From contig NC_017956.1 in NCBI RefSeq assembly GCF_000264455.2, positions 851,501-915,500 on the forward strand: 64,000 nucleotides of DNA, written 5' to 3'. The stretch comes from Tistrella mobilis KA081020-065. Its GTDB lineage: Bacteria > Pseudomonadota > Alphaproteobacteria > Tistrellales > Tistrellaceae. Below are positions 53,206-62,912 of the stretch, one piece after another (positions within the stretch are counted from its first letter, which is position 1; every line of letters begins with the position of its first letter). The notes beneath the pieces are model-generated. The model saw only the letters and a program-made list of their open reading frames with translations, made no database searches and was not told the DNA's origin. Position numbers and translations under genes: made by a program.

Positions 53206-54201
53206 ATGGATTTCGACGCCGTTGCGGCCGCCCGGGCCGCGCTCGCCTCGGTGACGGTGCCCCCCGCGCCCCAGGGGCCCGAGGCAGATCAGGCCGATCT
53301 GCTCGACCGGCCGGACGGCATGGTGATCCGCTATCTGATCTGGCATCCGGCCCCCGGGATGCCGCCGCGCGGCACGGTGCTGCTGCTTCAGGGGCGCGGT
53401 GAATTCGTCGAGAAATATGCCGAGCTGGCCGGATGGTTGCGGGCGGCGGGCTGGGCGGTCTTCGCCCCCGACTGGCGCGGACAGGGCCGGTCCGGCCGGC
53501 TTGCCCCTGATCGGGCCATGGGGCATCTGAACCGGTTCGACGACTGCCTGGACGATCTGGATGCGCTGGCGGCGGGGCCGCTTGCCGGCCTGCCGCGGCC
53601 GCTGGTGATGCTGGGCCATTCCATGGGCGGCCATCTGGGCATGCGCTGGGTGCTGGAACGGGTGCCGGCCGTGGCACGGCCGGCGGCCATTATCCTGTCG
53701 GCGCCGATGATCGACATCCGCATGCCGCTGCCGGCCCGGCGGCTGGTGCCGCCGCTGGCGCGGCTGATGCGCGCCCGCGGCCGCGGCATGACCTATGCCC
53801 CCGGCCAGGGGCCGGGGCGGGCCAGCGGCGGCGGTTTCGCCGGCAACCGGCTGACCCATGATCCGGCGCGCTGGGCGCGGGAACAGGCGCTGCTGGCGGC
53901 CGATCCCGCCCTGCATCTGGGCGGCAGCAGCTGGGGCTGGCTGGCGGCGGCCTTCGATTCGATCCGCGATCTGGAGCGGGCGGTGATCCGTGCGGGCGCA
54001 GGGCTGGATGTTCCGGTCACCCTCTTGCAGGGCGGCGCCGATATGGTGGTCGACCCGGTCGCGCAGTCCAGGCTGGTGGCGCGGCTGCCCCGCGCCCGGC
54101 TGGTGGTGGTGCCGGGGGCGCTGCACGAGATCCTGATGGAAACCGACGAGATCCAGGCCCCCGCCCGGGCGGCGATCACGCAGGCCTTGGAAGGCATCTG
54201 A
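53206..54201 (+). CDS. Alpha/beta hydrolase, lysophospholipase/monoacylglycerol lipase-like
   Basis: A 331-residue serine hydrolase. The nucleophile elbow is LGHSMGGHLG; the Asp is in QGGADMVV and the His in ALHEIL. LLLQGRGEFVEKY and DWRGQGRSGRL match the PldB/monoglyceride lipase group. No signal peptide. It follows the CBS-DUF294 gene by 8 bp. Confidence 0.82.
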   Translation: MDFDAVAAARAALASVTVPPAPQGPEADQADLLDRPDGMVIRYLIWHPAPGMPPRGTVLLLQGRGEFVEKYAELAGWLRAAGWAVFAPDWRGQGRSGRLAPDRAMGHLNRFDDCLDDLDALAAGPLAGLPRPLVMLGHSMGGHLGMRWVLERVPAVARPAAIILSAPMIDIRMPLPARRLVPPLARLMRARGRGMTYAPGQGPGRASGGGFAGNRLTHDPARWAREQALLAADPALHLGGSSWGWLAAAFDSIRDLERAVIRAGAGLDVPVTLLQGGADMVVDPVAQSRLVARLPRARLVVVPGALHEILMETDEIQAPARAAITQALEGI

Positions 54202-54960
54202 TCACCCGGCCAGAAAGCCGCCATCGACGCAGAGGTTCTGGCCGATCACGAAGCCAGCGGCATCCGATGCAAGCCAGAGCACGGCAGCGGCCACGTCTTC
54301 GGGCCGGCCCATGCGCCGGGCGGGCAGGGTGGCGGCGATGGTCGCGTAATCGGCGACCCCGGCGCCTGCCATCATCGGCGTCTCGATCCGCCCGGGGGAG
54401 ACGGCGTTGATCCGGATGCCCCGGGGCGCGTGCTCGATGGCAAGCGAACGGGTGAGCGAGAGCAGCGCCGCCTTGGAGGCGGCATAGATCGCAAAGCCCG
54501 GATAGGGGTTGCGCACGCCGCTGACCGAGGCGTCGTTGACGATGACCCCCCCGCCCGCCCGGCCGCCGTCTCTTTGGCGCATGACCCGGATCTGGGCCTG
54601 CATCGCCTCGGCGACCGATCGCAGGTTGATCGCGAACACCCGGTCGAGCACGGCGAGATCGCGATCGACCAGCGACCCCTGCGGTTCCTGCCAGCCGGCA
54701 TTGTTGAAGGCGATGTCGAGCCGCCCCCAGCATGCGATCGCGGCATCGACCAGGGCGGTGGCGGTGCCGGCCTCGGCAAGGTCGCCGGCGAGGAAAGTGG
54801 CCTCGGCGCCTTCGGCCCGGCAGGCGGCCACCACGGCCTCGCCGCGTGCCGCATCCCGCCCGCCCAGCATCAGCCGGGCGCCCTGACGGGCAAAGGCCAG
54901 CGCCGTGGCCCGGCCGATGCCGGAGGTGGCGCCCGAGACGAGAACGACGGGTCTGGTCAT
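54202..54960 (-). CDS. SDR family oxidoreductase
   Basis: A 252-residue SDR. NAD(P) site VSGATSGIGRATAL, NNAGWQEPQG, Ser region NDASVSGVRNPY and Y-A-A-S-K (IYAASKAALLS). The start MTRPVVLVSG was chosen because an earlier Met lies before a non-conserved segment. Substrate unknown. It is downstream of the AraC regulator and may be controlled by it. Confidence 0.85.
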   Translation of the reverse strand: MTRPVVLVSGATSGIGRATALAFARQGARLMLGGRDAARGEAVVAACRAEGAEATFLAGDLAEAGTATALVDAAIACWGRLDIAFNNAGWQEPQGSLVDRDLAVLDRVFAINLRSVAEAMQAQIRVMRQRDGGRAGGGVIVNDASVSGVRNPYPGFAIYAASKAALLSLTRSLAIEHAPRGIRINAVSPGRIETPMMAGAGVADYATIAATLPARRMGRPEDVAAAVLWLASDAAGFVIGQNLCVDGGFLAG

Positions 54961-55003
54961 GGCGGCAGGCTCCCTGATCATGATGTCCTGCCAGACTGGC
55001 CGG

Positions 55004-55867
55004 TCAGCGGGCCTCTGTATTGGCGGATCTTGCGCCCGCGACCGCCGCCGCCCAAAGCCCCGGCGTGATGCCGTAGCAGCGCTTGAACTGGCGGGTCAGA
55101 TGGCTCTGATCGCAGAACCCGGTCGCGGCCGCGACCTCGGCCGGTGCCATGCCCGCCGCAAGATGCCGGCGGGCGAGATCCAGCCGGGCCTGGGTCAGGA
55201 AGGCATGGGGGGCAAGGCCGGTTTCCTTGCGGAAGGCGCGGCAGAAATGGAACGGGCTCATGCCGGCCAGGGCGGCGAGCGTCGCCACCGACCAGTCGGC
55301 GGCGGGGTCGTCGCGGAGCGCCGCCGCCACCCGCTGCACCGGCCTGCCTTCCCGCCCGGGGACCGGCAGGTGGGGCGCCGGGGCGCCATGGCGCCGGAAC
55401 AGCAGGGCCAGGGCCTCCAGCAGCAGGGTTTCGCGCATGAGCCGCCCGGCGCCGCCGTCGATCGCCCGATGGGCCGCAAGCATCGACCGGGCCAGATCAG
55501 GGTCGTTCACCACCGCCTCGCGGAACCAGGGCAGGGTGATGCGGCGGCCGAAGGTCTCGTCACCCAGGGTGGTCAGCAGATCGGGGCCCAGATAGAAGCT
55601 GCGATAGCACCAGGGCGCGTCGCCCGTCACGCCGCCCTGATGCGGTTCCCCGGGATTGAACACCATCACCGTCTGCGGCGTGCCGACCGAGGCGGTGCCG
55701 CGGGTGACGCAGCGCCCCGCCCCGGCCTGGGTGACGGCGATGACCATTTCCTCGTGGACATGGGGCGCGAAGACCAGCGTGCCGAAGGCGGCGGTCAGCA
55801 GGCCGAGCCCGGCGATCTGGCGGTCCAGGCTGAAGACGGCATGGTTGTCGGGGTCGTATCGGGCCAC
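55004..55867 (-). CDS. AraC family transcriptional regulator
   Basis: A 287-residue AraC regulator. A cupin-like sensor (HVHEEMVIAVTQAG, VFNPGEPHQG) forms the N-terminal half. The C-terminal double HTH has FHFCRAFRKETGLAPHAFLT and VAAATGFCDQSHLTRQFKRC. The start is GTG at 55867. It is upstream of the SDR gene in the same direction. Confidence 0.88.
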   Translation of the reverse strand: MARYDPDNHAVFSLDRQIAGLGLLTAAFGTLVFAPHVHEEMVIAVTQAGAGRCVTRGTASVGTPQTVMVFNPGEPHQGGVTGDAPWCYRSFYLGPDLLTTLGDETFGRRITLPWFREAVVNDPDLARSMLAAHRAIDGGAGRLMRETLLLEALALLFRRHGAPAPHLPVPGREGRPVQRVAAALRDDPAADWSVATLAALAGMSPFHFCRAFRKETGLAPHAFLTQARLDLARRHLAAGMAPAEVAAATGFCDQSHLTRQFKRCYGITPGLWAAAVAGARSANTEAR

Positions 55868-56042
55868 GTCCGGACATCACCGTTGGGGAAGGGGGGAGAG
55901 GTCATCCTAACCCGTGGAAAGCCGTGGCGTATTGGACGGATTTGACCCCGCAGCCCTGCGAAACGCGCTATAAACCGGAAAGCAAAGGCGCTGCCACCTC
56001 CCCCAACGAGCGGGCGCCGGTCGAGACGAGGAGACGCTCCCG

Positions 56043-56648
56043 ATGGCTTTCATCTATGCCTATGACGACGTGGTGCCGGTGATCGATCCCACCGCCTTCG
56101 TGCACGAGACCGCGGTGCTGATCGGCGACGTGATCATCGGCCCCGAGGCCTATGTCGGCCCGGGGGCATCGCTGCGCGGCGACAGCGGCCGGATCACCGT
56201 GCTGCGGGGCGCCAATCTTCAGGACAATGTCGTCGCCCATACCTATCCGGGCGGCGAGGTCGTGGTGGGCGAGATGGCGGCGGCCGGCCATGGCGCGGTG
56301 CTCCATGGCTGCCGGCTGGGCCAGCTCGCGCTGGTCGGCATGAATGCGGTGGTGATGGATGATGCCGAGATCGGCGATTTCTCGGTCGTCGCCGCCATGT
56401 CCTTCGTGAAGACCGGCATGAAGGTACCGCCGCGGACCATGGTCGCGGGCGTGCCGGCAAAGCCGCTGCGCGAAGTGGGCGAGGCCGAGATCGGCTGGAT
56501 CCGCGAGGGCGCGCTCAGCTATGACGACCTCCGCCGCCGGGCGCTGGCCGGCGAATTGCGGCGGGCGGAGCCGCTTGCGGCGCCGGAGCCCGACCGGCGG
56601 ACGGTCCGGGCCTATCAGGTGAAGAAGCTCTCGGCCATGCGCAGCTGA
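56043..56648 (+). CDS. Gamma-carbonic anhydrase-like hexapeptide protein (PaaY-type)
   Basis: A 201-residue left-handed beta-helix protein. Hexapeptide repeats run from residue 20 to 140 (VIIGPEAYVGPG, RGDSGRITVLRGANLQDN). The zinc-type His are in VVAHTYPGG and AAGHGAVLHG. The family includes PaaY and CaiE, thioesterase/carbonic anhydrase-like. No phenylacetate genes are nearby, so its physiological role is open. Confidence 0.82.
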   Translation: MAFIYAYDDVVPVIDPTAFVHETAVLIGDVIIGPEAYVGPGASLRGDSGRITVLRGANLQDNVVAHTYPGGEVVVGEMAAAGHGAVLHGCRLGQLALVGMNAVVMDDAEIGDFSVVAAMSFVKTGMKVPPRTMVAGVPAKPLREVGEAEIGWIREGALSYDDLRRRALAGELRRAEPLAAPEPDRRTVRAYQVKKLSAMRS

Positions 56649-56704
56649 CAGGGGCGCCCCCGGCCCCAGAACATTGAAGCGACCGGCCCTGATGGGGTAC
56701 AACC

Positions 56705-56734
56705 GGGGCCGACACGGGCGGGGCCGACACGGGC
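56705..56734. repeat. 15-bp tandem duplication
   Basis: GGGGCCGACACGGGC is repeated at 56705-56719 and 56720-56734 in the gap before ettA. Confidence 0.75.
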
Positions 56735-56807
56735 GAGCGCTGCCCGGCACCATTTCTCTTCAAGCGCCCGCGGAGATCGCCTCCGCCAGGGCCTCACGGG
56801 GTGGCAT

Positions 56808-58490
<1,683 letters not shown>

Positions 58491-58534
58491 GGCGACGGAT
58501 CTTCGCATCTGCGGAGACCTGTCACAGCGACATC

Positions 58535-58567
58535 ATCGCCCCCATCTCTTGCAGGGATGGGGGCGAT
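58535..58567 (+). terminator. Hairpin, probable terminator after ettA
   Basis: Perfect 12-bp arms ATCGCCCCCATC and GATGGGGGCGAT with a 9-nt loop, 44 bp after the stop. The following T-tract is weak (ATCGTTTC). Confidence 0.6.
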
Positions 58568-58622
58568 ATCGTTTCAGGCGATGGAAAGAAGGCGGAAGAT
58601 AACGTATGACGCGAGGCATGCC

Positions 58623-58910
58623 ATGATCAGCGCCACGTCCGACCTCAGTGCATCAGGTGTGACTGCGGGTGTCGGCCACAACACCGGACAGCCGAGGCGC
58701 ACCGTGCATGCCATTGCTTTCGACCTGGACACCGAAGCGTTGAAGACGGCCTGCCACAATCCCTCGTGGCAGAACGCTTACAACGACATCGGCAAGGTGC
58801 TGACGACCAAAGGCTTCCTGCGTCAGCAGGGCAGTGTCTATTTCGGGAATGAGCGCGTCGATCCGGTGACCTGCGTCCTGGCCGTGATGCAGGCGGTCGA
58901 GGGCAGCTGA
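58623..58910 (+). CDS. VapD-like protein, C-terminally short
   Basis: A 95-residue product. After an N-terminal extension (MISATSDLSASGVTAGVGHN), residues 35-92 follow the VapD pattern: VHAIAFDLDTEALKTACHN, NAYNDIGKVLTTKGF, RQQGSVYFGNERVD and PVTCVLAVM. Full VapD proteins continue about 35 residues with an RDIRMLRIEE-like segment. Here the frame ends. VapD relatives are RNA-cleaving toxins related to Cas2; activity of the short form is doubtful. Confidence 0.6.
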   Translation: MISATSDLSASGVTAGVGHNTGQPRRTVHAIAFDLDTEALKTACHNPSWQNAYNDIGKVLTTKGFLRQQGSVYFGNERVDPVTCVLAVMQAVEGS

Positions 58911-58914
58911 CATG

Positions 58915-58947
58915 AAAAACCGGCGGCCCCTCTGGAGAGGCCACCGG
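58915..58947 (-). terminator. Terminator of the mlaC gene (minus strand)
   Basis: On the minus strand, CCGG-T-GGCC...GGCC-G-CCGG is a hairpin at 58920-58947 followed by five T (58915-58919). It ends mlaC transcription. Confidence 0.75.
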
Positions 58948-58976
58948 CTTTCAGTGACGGGTGTGCAGAGCCGGGC

Positions 58977-59669
58977 TTACCGGGCCGAGGCGGTGACCTG
59001 TTCGGTACGGCGCTTCAGCTCGCCGATCAGCCCATCCATGCCCGAGCGCTCGATCACCGACGAGAACTCGGAGCGCTGGGTGATGGCCATGCTCACGCCC
59101 TCGATCGCGATATCGATGATCTGCGGGCTGCTGCCGTCCACGCGGACGCGGAAATCCAGCGGCACCGGCGGCCCGTCCGGGCGCCAGATCTGGCCGGAAA
59201 TCACGACCATCCGGTCGTCATTGCTGTCGGCGCGAACATTGGTGGTCTTGAAGGCCTTGCCCTCGCCCGATGCCGCCAGCTGCTTCGAATAGGTATCGGC
59301 GATGTAGTCGGCGAAGCGGCTGGAATAGGTGGCGACGACATAGGCGTCGAAGGCGTCGCGGAAGGCGTCGCGCTGGGGCTCGCTCGCGGTCCGCCAGTGG
59401 CGGCCCAGCACGAAGCGCGAGATCCAGTCGAAATCGAAGCCTTCATGGAACAGCTTGCGGAACCGCTCGGTCCGGGTCTCACGATCGAGGCCGGGTTCGG
59501 ACAGGGCCGAGATCGCCTTGTTGCCGAAATCCTCGATCGAGCTGGCCGCAGCCTGGGGCGAGATGGCGGCCATCGCCACGGACGAGGTGGCGGGTCCGAA
59601 GACTGGCAGAACCGGCAGCGCTGCGCCGAGTGCCACGGCAACCGCGATTCCGCGAAGACGGATGGTCAT
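58977..59669 (-). CDS. mlaC: Phospholipid transport protein MlaC
   Basis: A 230-residue periplasmic protein with a signal peptide ending near VAMAA. The MlaC/Ttg2 domain has KLFHEGFDFDWISRFVLGRHW and AYVVATYSSRFADY. It carries phospholipids between the MlaA complex and the inner-membrane MlaFEDB. The start MTIRLRGIAVAV is preceded by AGGAGAG. It is 96 bp downstream of mlaA. Confidence 0.87.
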   Translation of the reverse strand: MTIRLRGIAVAVALGAALPVLPVFGPATSSVAMAAISPQAAASSIEDFGNKAISALSEPGLDRETRTERFRKLFHEGFDFDWISRFVLGRHWRTASEPQRDAFRDAFDAYVVATYSSRFADYIADTYSKQLAASGEGKAFKTTNVRADSNDDRMVVISGQIWRPDGPPVPLDFRVRVDGSSPQIIDIAIEGVSMAITQRSEFSSVIERSGMDGLIGELKRRTEQVTASAR

Positions 59670-59765
59670 CGCGATGACTCTCCTGGTGGTGTGCCTGGTG
59701 ATGGTGGGCTGCACGCCGGGTGCTGCGCTGCCCGACGGACGTACCGCCATCATATGGGCCATGAC

Positions 59766-60581
59766 TCAGTCCGCGTCGAGGTCCAGACGGAAGACGTCGT
59801 CATTGCCCTGACCGGTGCCGACCTTGCCGTTGGAGATTTCGGCCAGCCGGCGCTGCCAGTAGGCGCTGCGCACGGCGGCGTAGAAATCGACCGAATTGCG
59901 CTGCAGGTCGTCGAGCGGCTCGATCGCACGTTCACGCGCGACGATGCCGTTGGCGACGGCGATCCCGATCGTGGTGCCCTGATCGTCGATGGCGTAATTG
60001 ACCGGGTCGCCGAAGGAATCGGCCGCGCGGCCAAAGGTGTGCCGCAGCGTCGCCGGCCCCAGGATCGGCAGCACGATATAGGGGCCGGGGCCGATGCCCC
60101 AGACCGCGAAGGTCTGGTCGAAATCCTCATCATGCGCGGGCGGCATGCCGGCATCGGTCGCCACATCGATCAGGCCGCCGACACCGGCGATGCTGTTGAT
60201 CATGAAGCGGCCGGCGGTTTCCGCCGCGCGTTCCGGCTCACCCTGGGCCACGTCGTTGACGAAAACCAGCGGCAGCGACAGGTTGACGAGGAAGTTGCCG
60301 ATCACGGTCTGGATCGCCGGCGGGATCATCTGGCGATAGAACATCGCCGCCGGACGGATCAGCAGGCCGTCGACGAAGGTGTTGGCTGCAAAGATCGCCC
60401 GGTTCACGGGCTCGATCGGATCCGACAGCTCGGCCGGCTGATTGGGTACGGCCGACATCGGCACGTCGTTTCCGGCGGTGGCACAGGCTCCCAGCATCGC
60501 CAGGGCCGCAACAGCACCGCCAAGACGTGCCGCCAGACGCCGGGGCCGGGGGCCGTCCGCTTCCGGGGACTGGATGGTCAT
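59766..60581 (-). CDS. mlaA: Outer-membrane lipoprotein MlaA (VacJ)
   Basis: A 271-residue lipoprotein. The signal has lipobox LGAC near residue 31. The VacJ domain begins DPIEPVNRAIFAANTFVDG; GPYIVLPILGPATLRHTFG and PVNYAIDDQG are conserved. It removes mislocalised phospholipids from the outer leaflet of the outer membrane. The start MTIQSPEADG has GGAG about 10 bases upstream; an earlier Met is possible. Confidence 0.9.
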   Translation of the reverse strand: MTIQSPEADGPRPRRLAARLGGAVAALAMLGACATAGNDVPMSAVPNQPAELSDPIEPVNRAIFAANTFVDGLLIRPAAMFYRQMIPPAIQTVIGNFLVNLSLPLVFVNDVAQGEPERAAETAGRFMINSIAGVGGLIDVATDAGMPPAHDEDFDQTFAVWGIGPGPYIVLPILGPATLRHTFGRAADSFGDPVNYAIDDQGTTIGIAVANGIVARERAIEPLDDLQRNSVDFYAAVRSAYWQRRLAEISNGKVGTGQGNDDVFRLDLDAD

Positions 60582-60807
60582 GGTCTGGCACTCCGCCCGG
60601 CTTGCGACTGCGGCCATATGCGTCCGTCCTCCGTATTCGCGGCCCCGATCCGACCCGCACCCCGAACTATCACATGGAAAGACGACGTGCGACAGGTTCA
60701 CCTATCACAGGACACTGCCGCAGGCCACGGAAAAGCCCGCAGCCCCCGTGCTTCGGGGGGCTTGCGCCGGCTATGCGCTGCCGGCTTGCCACAGGTCGAT
60801 TTAAGAT

Positions 60808-60823
60808 ATAAAGATATGTTTAT
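60808..60823. promoter_or_regulatory. SahR-like operator upstream of the ArsR-methyltransferase
   Basis: ATAAA-GATATG-TTTAT is an inverted repeat with 5-bp arms, 28 bp upstream of the regulator gene. The ATAAAGATAT pattern agrees with my recollection of ArsR/SahR sites for methionine-cycle genes in proteobacteria. Confidence 0.6.
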
Positions 60824-60851
60824 GTCATGACCCGCTGAGGAGCATCAGGGG

Positions 60852-61919
60852 ATGGGAAGTCTTCCGGCCGTCGACGGGCCGCATGAGACGGCGACCGTGG
60901 CAGCCATGGACACGCTGCTGGACGGGCTGAAGGCCGCGGCCGAACCGACCCGGCTGCGCCTGCTCGCCCTGCTGTCGGCCGGCGAGCTGACCGTCACCGA
61001 GCTGACCCAGATCCTGGGCCAGAGTCAGCCGCGTGTCTCCCGCCATCTGAAACTGATGTGCGAGGCCGGCTTGCTCGACCGGATTCCCGAGGGGGCCTGG
61101 GTGTTCTATCGGCTGGCGCGCGAAGGCGCTGCCGCAGGTCTGGCACGGCGCCTGGTGGAACTGCTGCCGCTGGACGATCCGGCGCTGGCGGTCGATCTTG
61201 GCCGGCTGCGGCGGGTGAAGGAAGACCGCGCCCGCCAGGCCGAGGCCTATTTCCGCGCCAATGCCGCAGAATGGCGCCGCATCCGCGCCCTGCACGTGCC
61301 CGAGGCACAGGTCGAGGCGGCGTTGTCCGGGTTGATCCGCACGGCCGGGCCGCGCAGCCTGCTCGATATCGGCACCGGTACCGGCCGGATTCTCGACCTG
61401 CTGGGGCCGCTGGTCGATTTCGGGCTGGGGATCGACCGCTCACGCGAGATGCTGGCGGTGGCGCGCGAACAGCTGGCCTCGTCCGGGCTCGATCATTGCC
61501 AGGTGCGGCTGGGCGATCTGAACCAGCTGCCGGTGACCGATGCGGCCTTCGATGCGGTGGTGATCCACCAGGTGCTGCACTATCTGGACGATCCCGGCCA
61601 TGCGCTGGCCGAAGCGGCACGGGTGCTGCGCCCGGGCGGCATGATGGTGGTGGTGGATTTCGCTGCCCATACGCTCGAGGATCTGCGGCGTGATCACGCG
61701 CATCGCCGGCTGGGATTTTCCGACGACGAGGTCGATGGCTGGCTTGCCGCGGCCGGACTGGAGGCGGAAACGCCGATCCGGCTGCCGGGGGAGCCGCTGA
61801 CGGTGGTGTTGTGGCCCGCGCGCCGGACGGGTGGCGCGGCGGGGTCCGGGGAGGACGAAACCCTTCGTCGGGCTGCGGCGGACCGCAGGACCGGCCATAA
61901 GAACAGGGAGACGACGTGA
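60852..61919 (+). CDS. ArsR-type regulator fused to SAM-dependent methyltransferase
   Basis: A 355-residue protein. The ArsR HTH spans about residues 22-95 (AAEPTRLRLLALLSAGELTV, GQSQPRVSRHLKLMCEAGLL). The Rossmann methyltransferase follows with LLDIGTGTGRILDLL and HQVLHYLDDPGHALAEAARV. This fusion commonly precedes metF in alphaproteobacteria and is thought to sense SAM or SAH and control the methionine cycle. The upstream palindrome supports autoregulation. AGGAG precedes the ATG. Its stop overlaps metF. Confidence 0.88.
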   Translation: MGSLPAVDGPHETATVAAMDTLLDGLKAAAEPTRLRLLALLSAGELTVTELTQILGQSQPRVSRHLKLMCEAGLLDRIPEGAWVFYRLAREGAAAGLARRLVELLPLDDPALAVDLGRLRRVKEDRARQAEAYFRANAAEWRRIRALHVPEAQVEAALSGLIRTAGPRSLLDIGTGTGRILDLLGPLVDFGLGIDRSREMLAVAREQLASSGLDHCQVRLGDLNQLPVTDAAFDAVVIHQVLHYLDDPGHALAEAARVLRPGGMMVVVDFAAHTLEDLRRDHAHRRLGFSDDEVDGWLAAAGLEAETPIRLPGEPLTVVLWPARRTGGAAGSGEDETLRRAAADRRTGHKNRETT

Positions 61920-62860
61920 TGACGGTGACCACCGACGGGCGGGTCCTGACCCCCCGGGCGCTCTGGGACGCGCCCGCGCCGGTGCCCGGGCTGAAGATCA
62001 GCCTGGAGTTCTTCCCGCCCCGCGGCGCCCAGGCGGAGGCGCGGCTGTGGGAGACTGTCGCGCGGCTTGCCGCCTATGCGCCCGACTTCGTGTCGGTGAC
62101 CTATGGCGCCGGCGGGTCCACCCGCGACAAGACGCGTGACACGGTGCTGCGCATGCGCCGGGACTACGGCCTTGCCGCCGCTGCTCATCTGACCTGCGTG
62201 GATGCCTCACGCGCGGACGTCATGGCGGTGGCCGAGGGCTACATCGCCGACGGCATCGATCATGTGGTGGCGCTGCGCGGTGACCCGCCCCAGGGGGCCG
62301 GGCCCTATGTTCCGCATCCGGACGGCTTCCCCTTCGCGGTGGATCTTGTGCGCGCCCTGGCCGATCTCGGCCGGTTCGAGATCAGCGTGGCGGCCTATCC
62401 CGAGGTTCATCCCCAGGCACAAAGCGCCGGGGCCGATCTCGACAATCTGAAGGCCAAGCTGGATGCCGGCGCCACCCGCGCCATCACCCAGTATTTCTTC
62501 GACCCGGCGGTGTTCCTGCGCTTCCGCGACCGCGCGGCGGCGGCCGGCATCACCAGACCCATCCTGCCCGGGCTGATGCCGGTGCTGGGCTTCCAGCAGA
62601 TCAAGCGGTTCTCGGCCGCCTGCGGTGCCGGCATTCCGGACTGGATGGAACGGCTCTATGATGGCGCCGATGCCGACGAAGCCACCCATCAGGCGGTCTC
62701 GGCCATGCTGCTCGCCGAACAGGCGCGGGTGCTGGCGGCCGAAGGCTGCGCGGATCTGCATTTCTACACCCTGAACAAGGCGGAGCTGACCATCAGCGCC
62801 TGCCACCTGCTCGGCATCCGCCCGCGGGCGGAAGTGGCCGCCGCCCGCGCGGCCGGCTGA
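61919..62860 (+). CDS. metF: Methylenetetrahydrofolate reductase
   Basis: A 313-residue FAD enzyme that reduces 5,10-methylene-THF to 5-methyl-THF for methionine synthase. KISLEFFPPRGAQAEARLWE, VTYGAGGSTRDKT and HLTCVDASRADV are the conserved sites; ALRGDPPQG and TQYFFDPAVFLRF follow. A GTG at 61916 is an alternative start. It overlaps the upstream stop by one base and is followed by metH after 52 bp. Confidence 0.94.
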   Translation: MTVTTDGRVLTPRALWDAPAPVPGLKISLEFFPPRGAQAEARLWETVARLAAYAPDFVSVTYGAGGSTRDKTRDTVLRMRRDYGLAAAAHLTCVDASRADVMAVAEGYIADGIDHVVALRGDPPQGAGPYVPHPDGFPFAVDLVRALADLGRFEISVAAYPEVHPQAQSAGADLDNLKAKLDAGATRAITQYFFDPAVFLRFRDRAAAAGITRPILPGLMPVLGFQQIKRFSAACGAGIPDWMERLYDGADADEATHQAVSAMLLAEQARVLAAEGCADLHFYTLNKAELTISACHLLGIRPRAEVAAARAAG

Positions 62861-62912
62861 CCGCAGCCCTCACCACGTTATCCTGGCCCCCGAACAGCGC
62901 GATCGAGGCAAG

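Noticed and set aside
49973-53677. A very long minus-strand open frame of about 1230 codons
   Set aside because: It is antisense to the exonuclease, CBS-DUF294 and hydrolase genes, is Arg/Pro/Gln-rich and shows no domain. High GC produces such mirror frames.
60702-60851. SAM riboswitch ahead of the metF operon
   Set aside because: No conserved SAM-I or SAM-II sequence is recognisable, and an ArsR-type palindrome explains regulation better.
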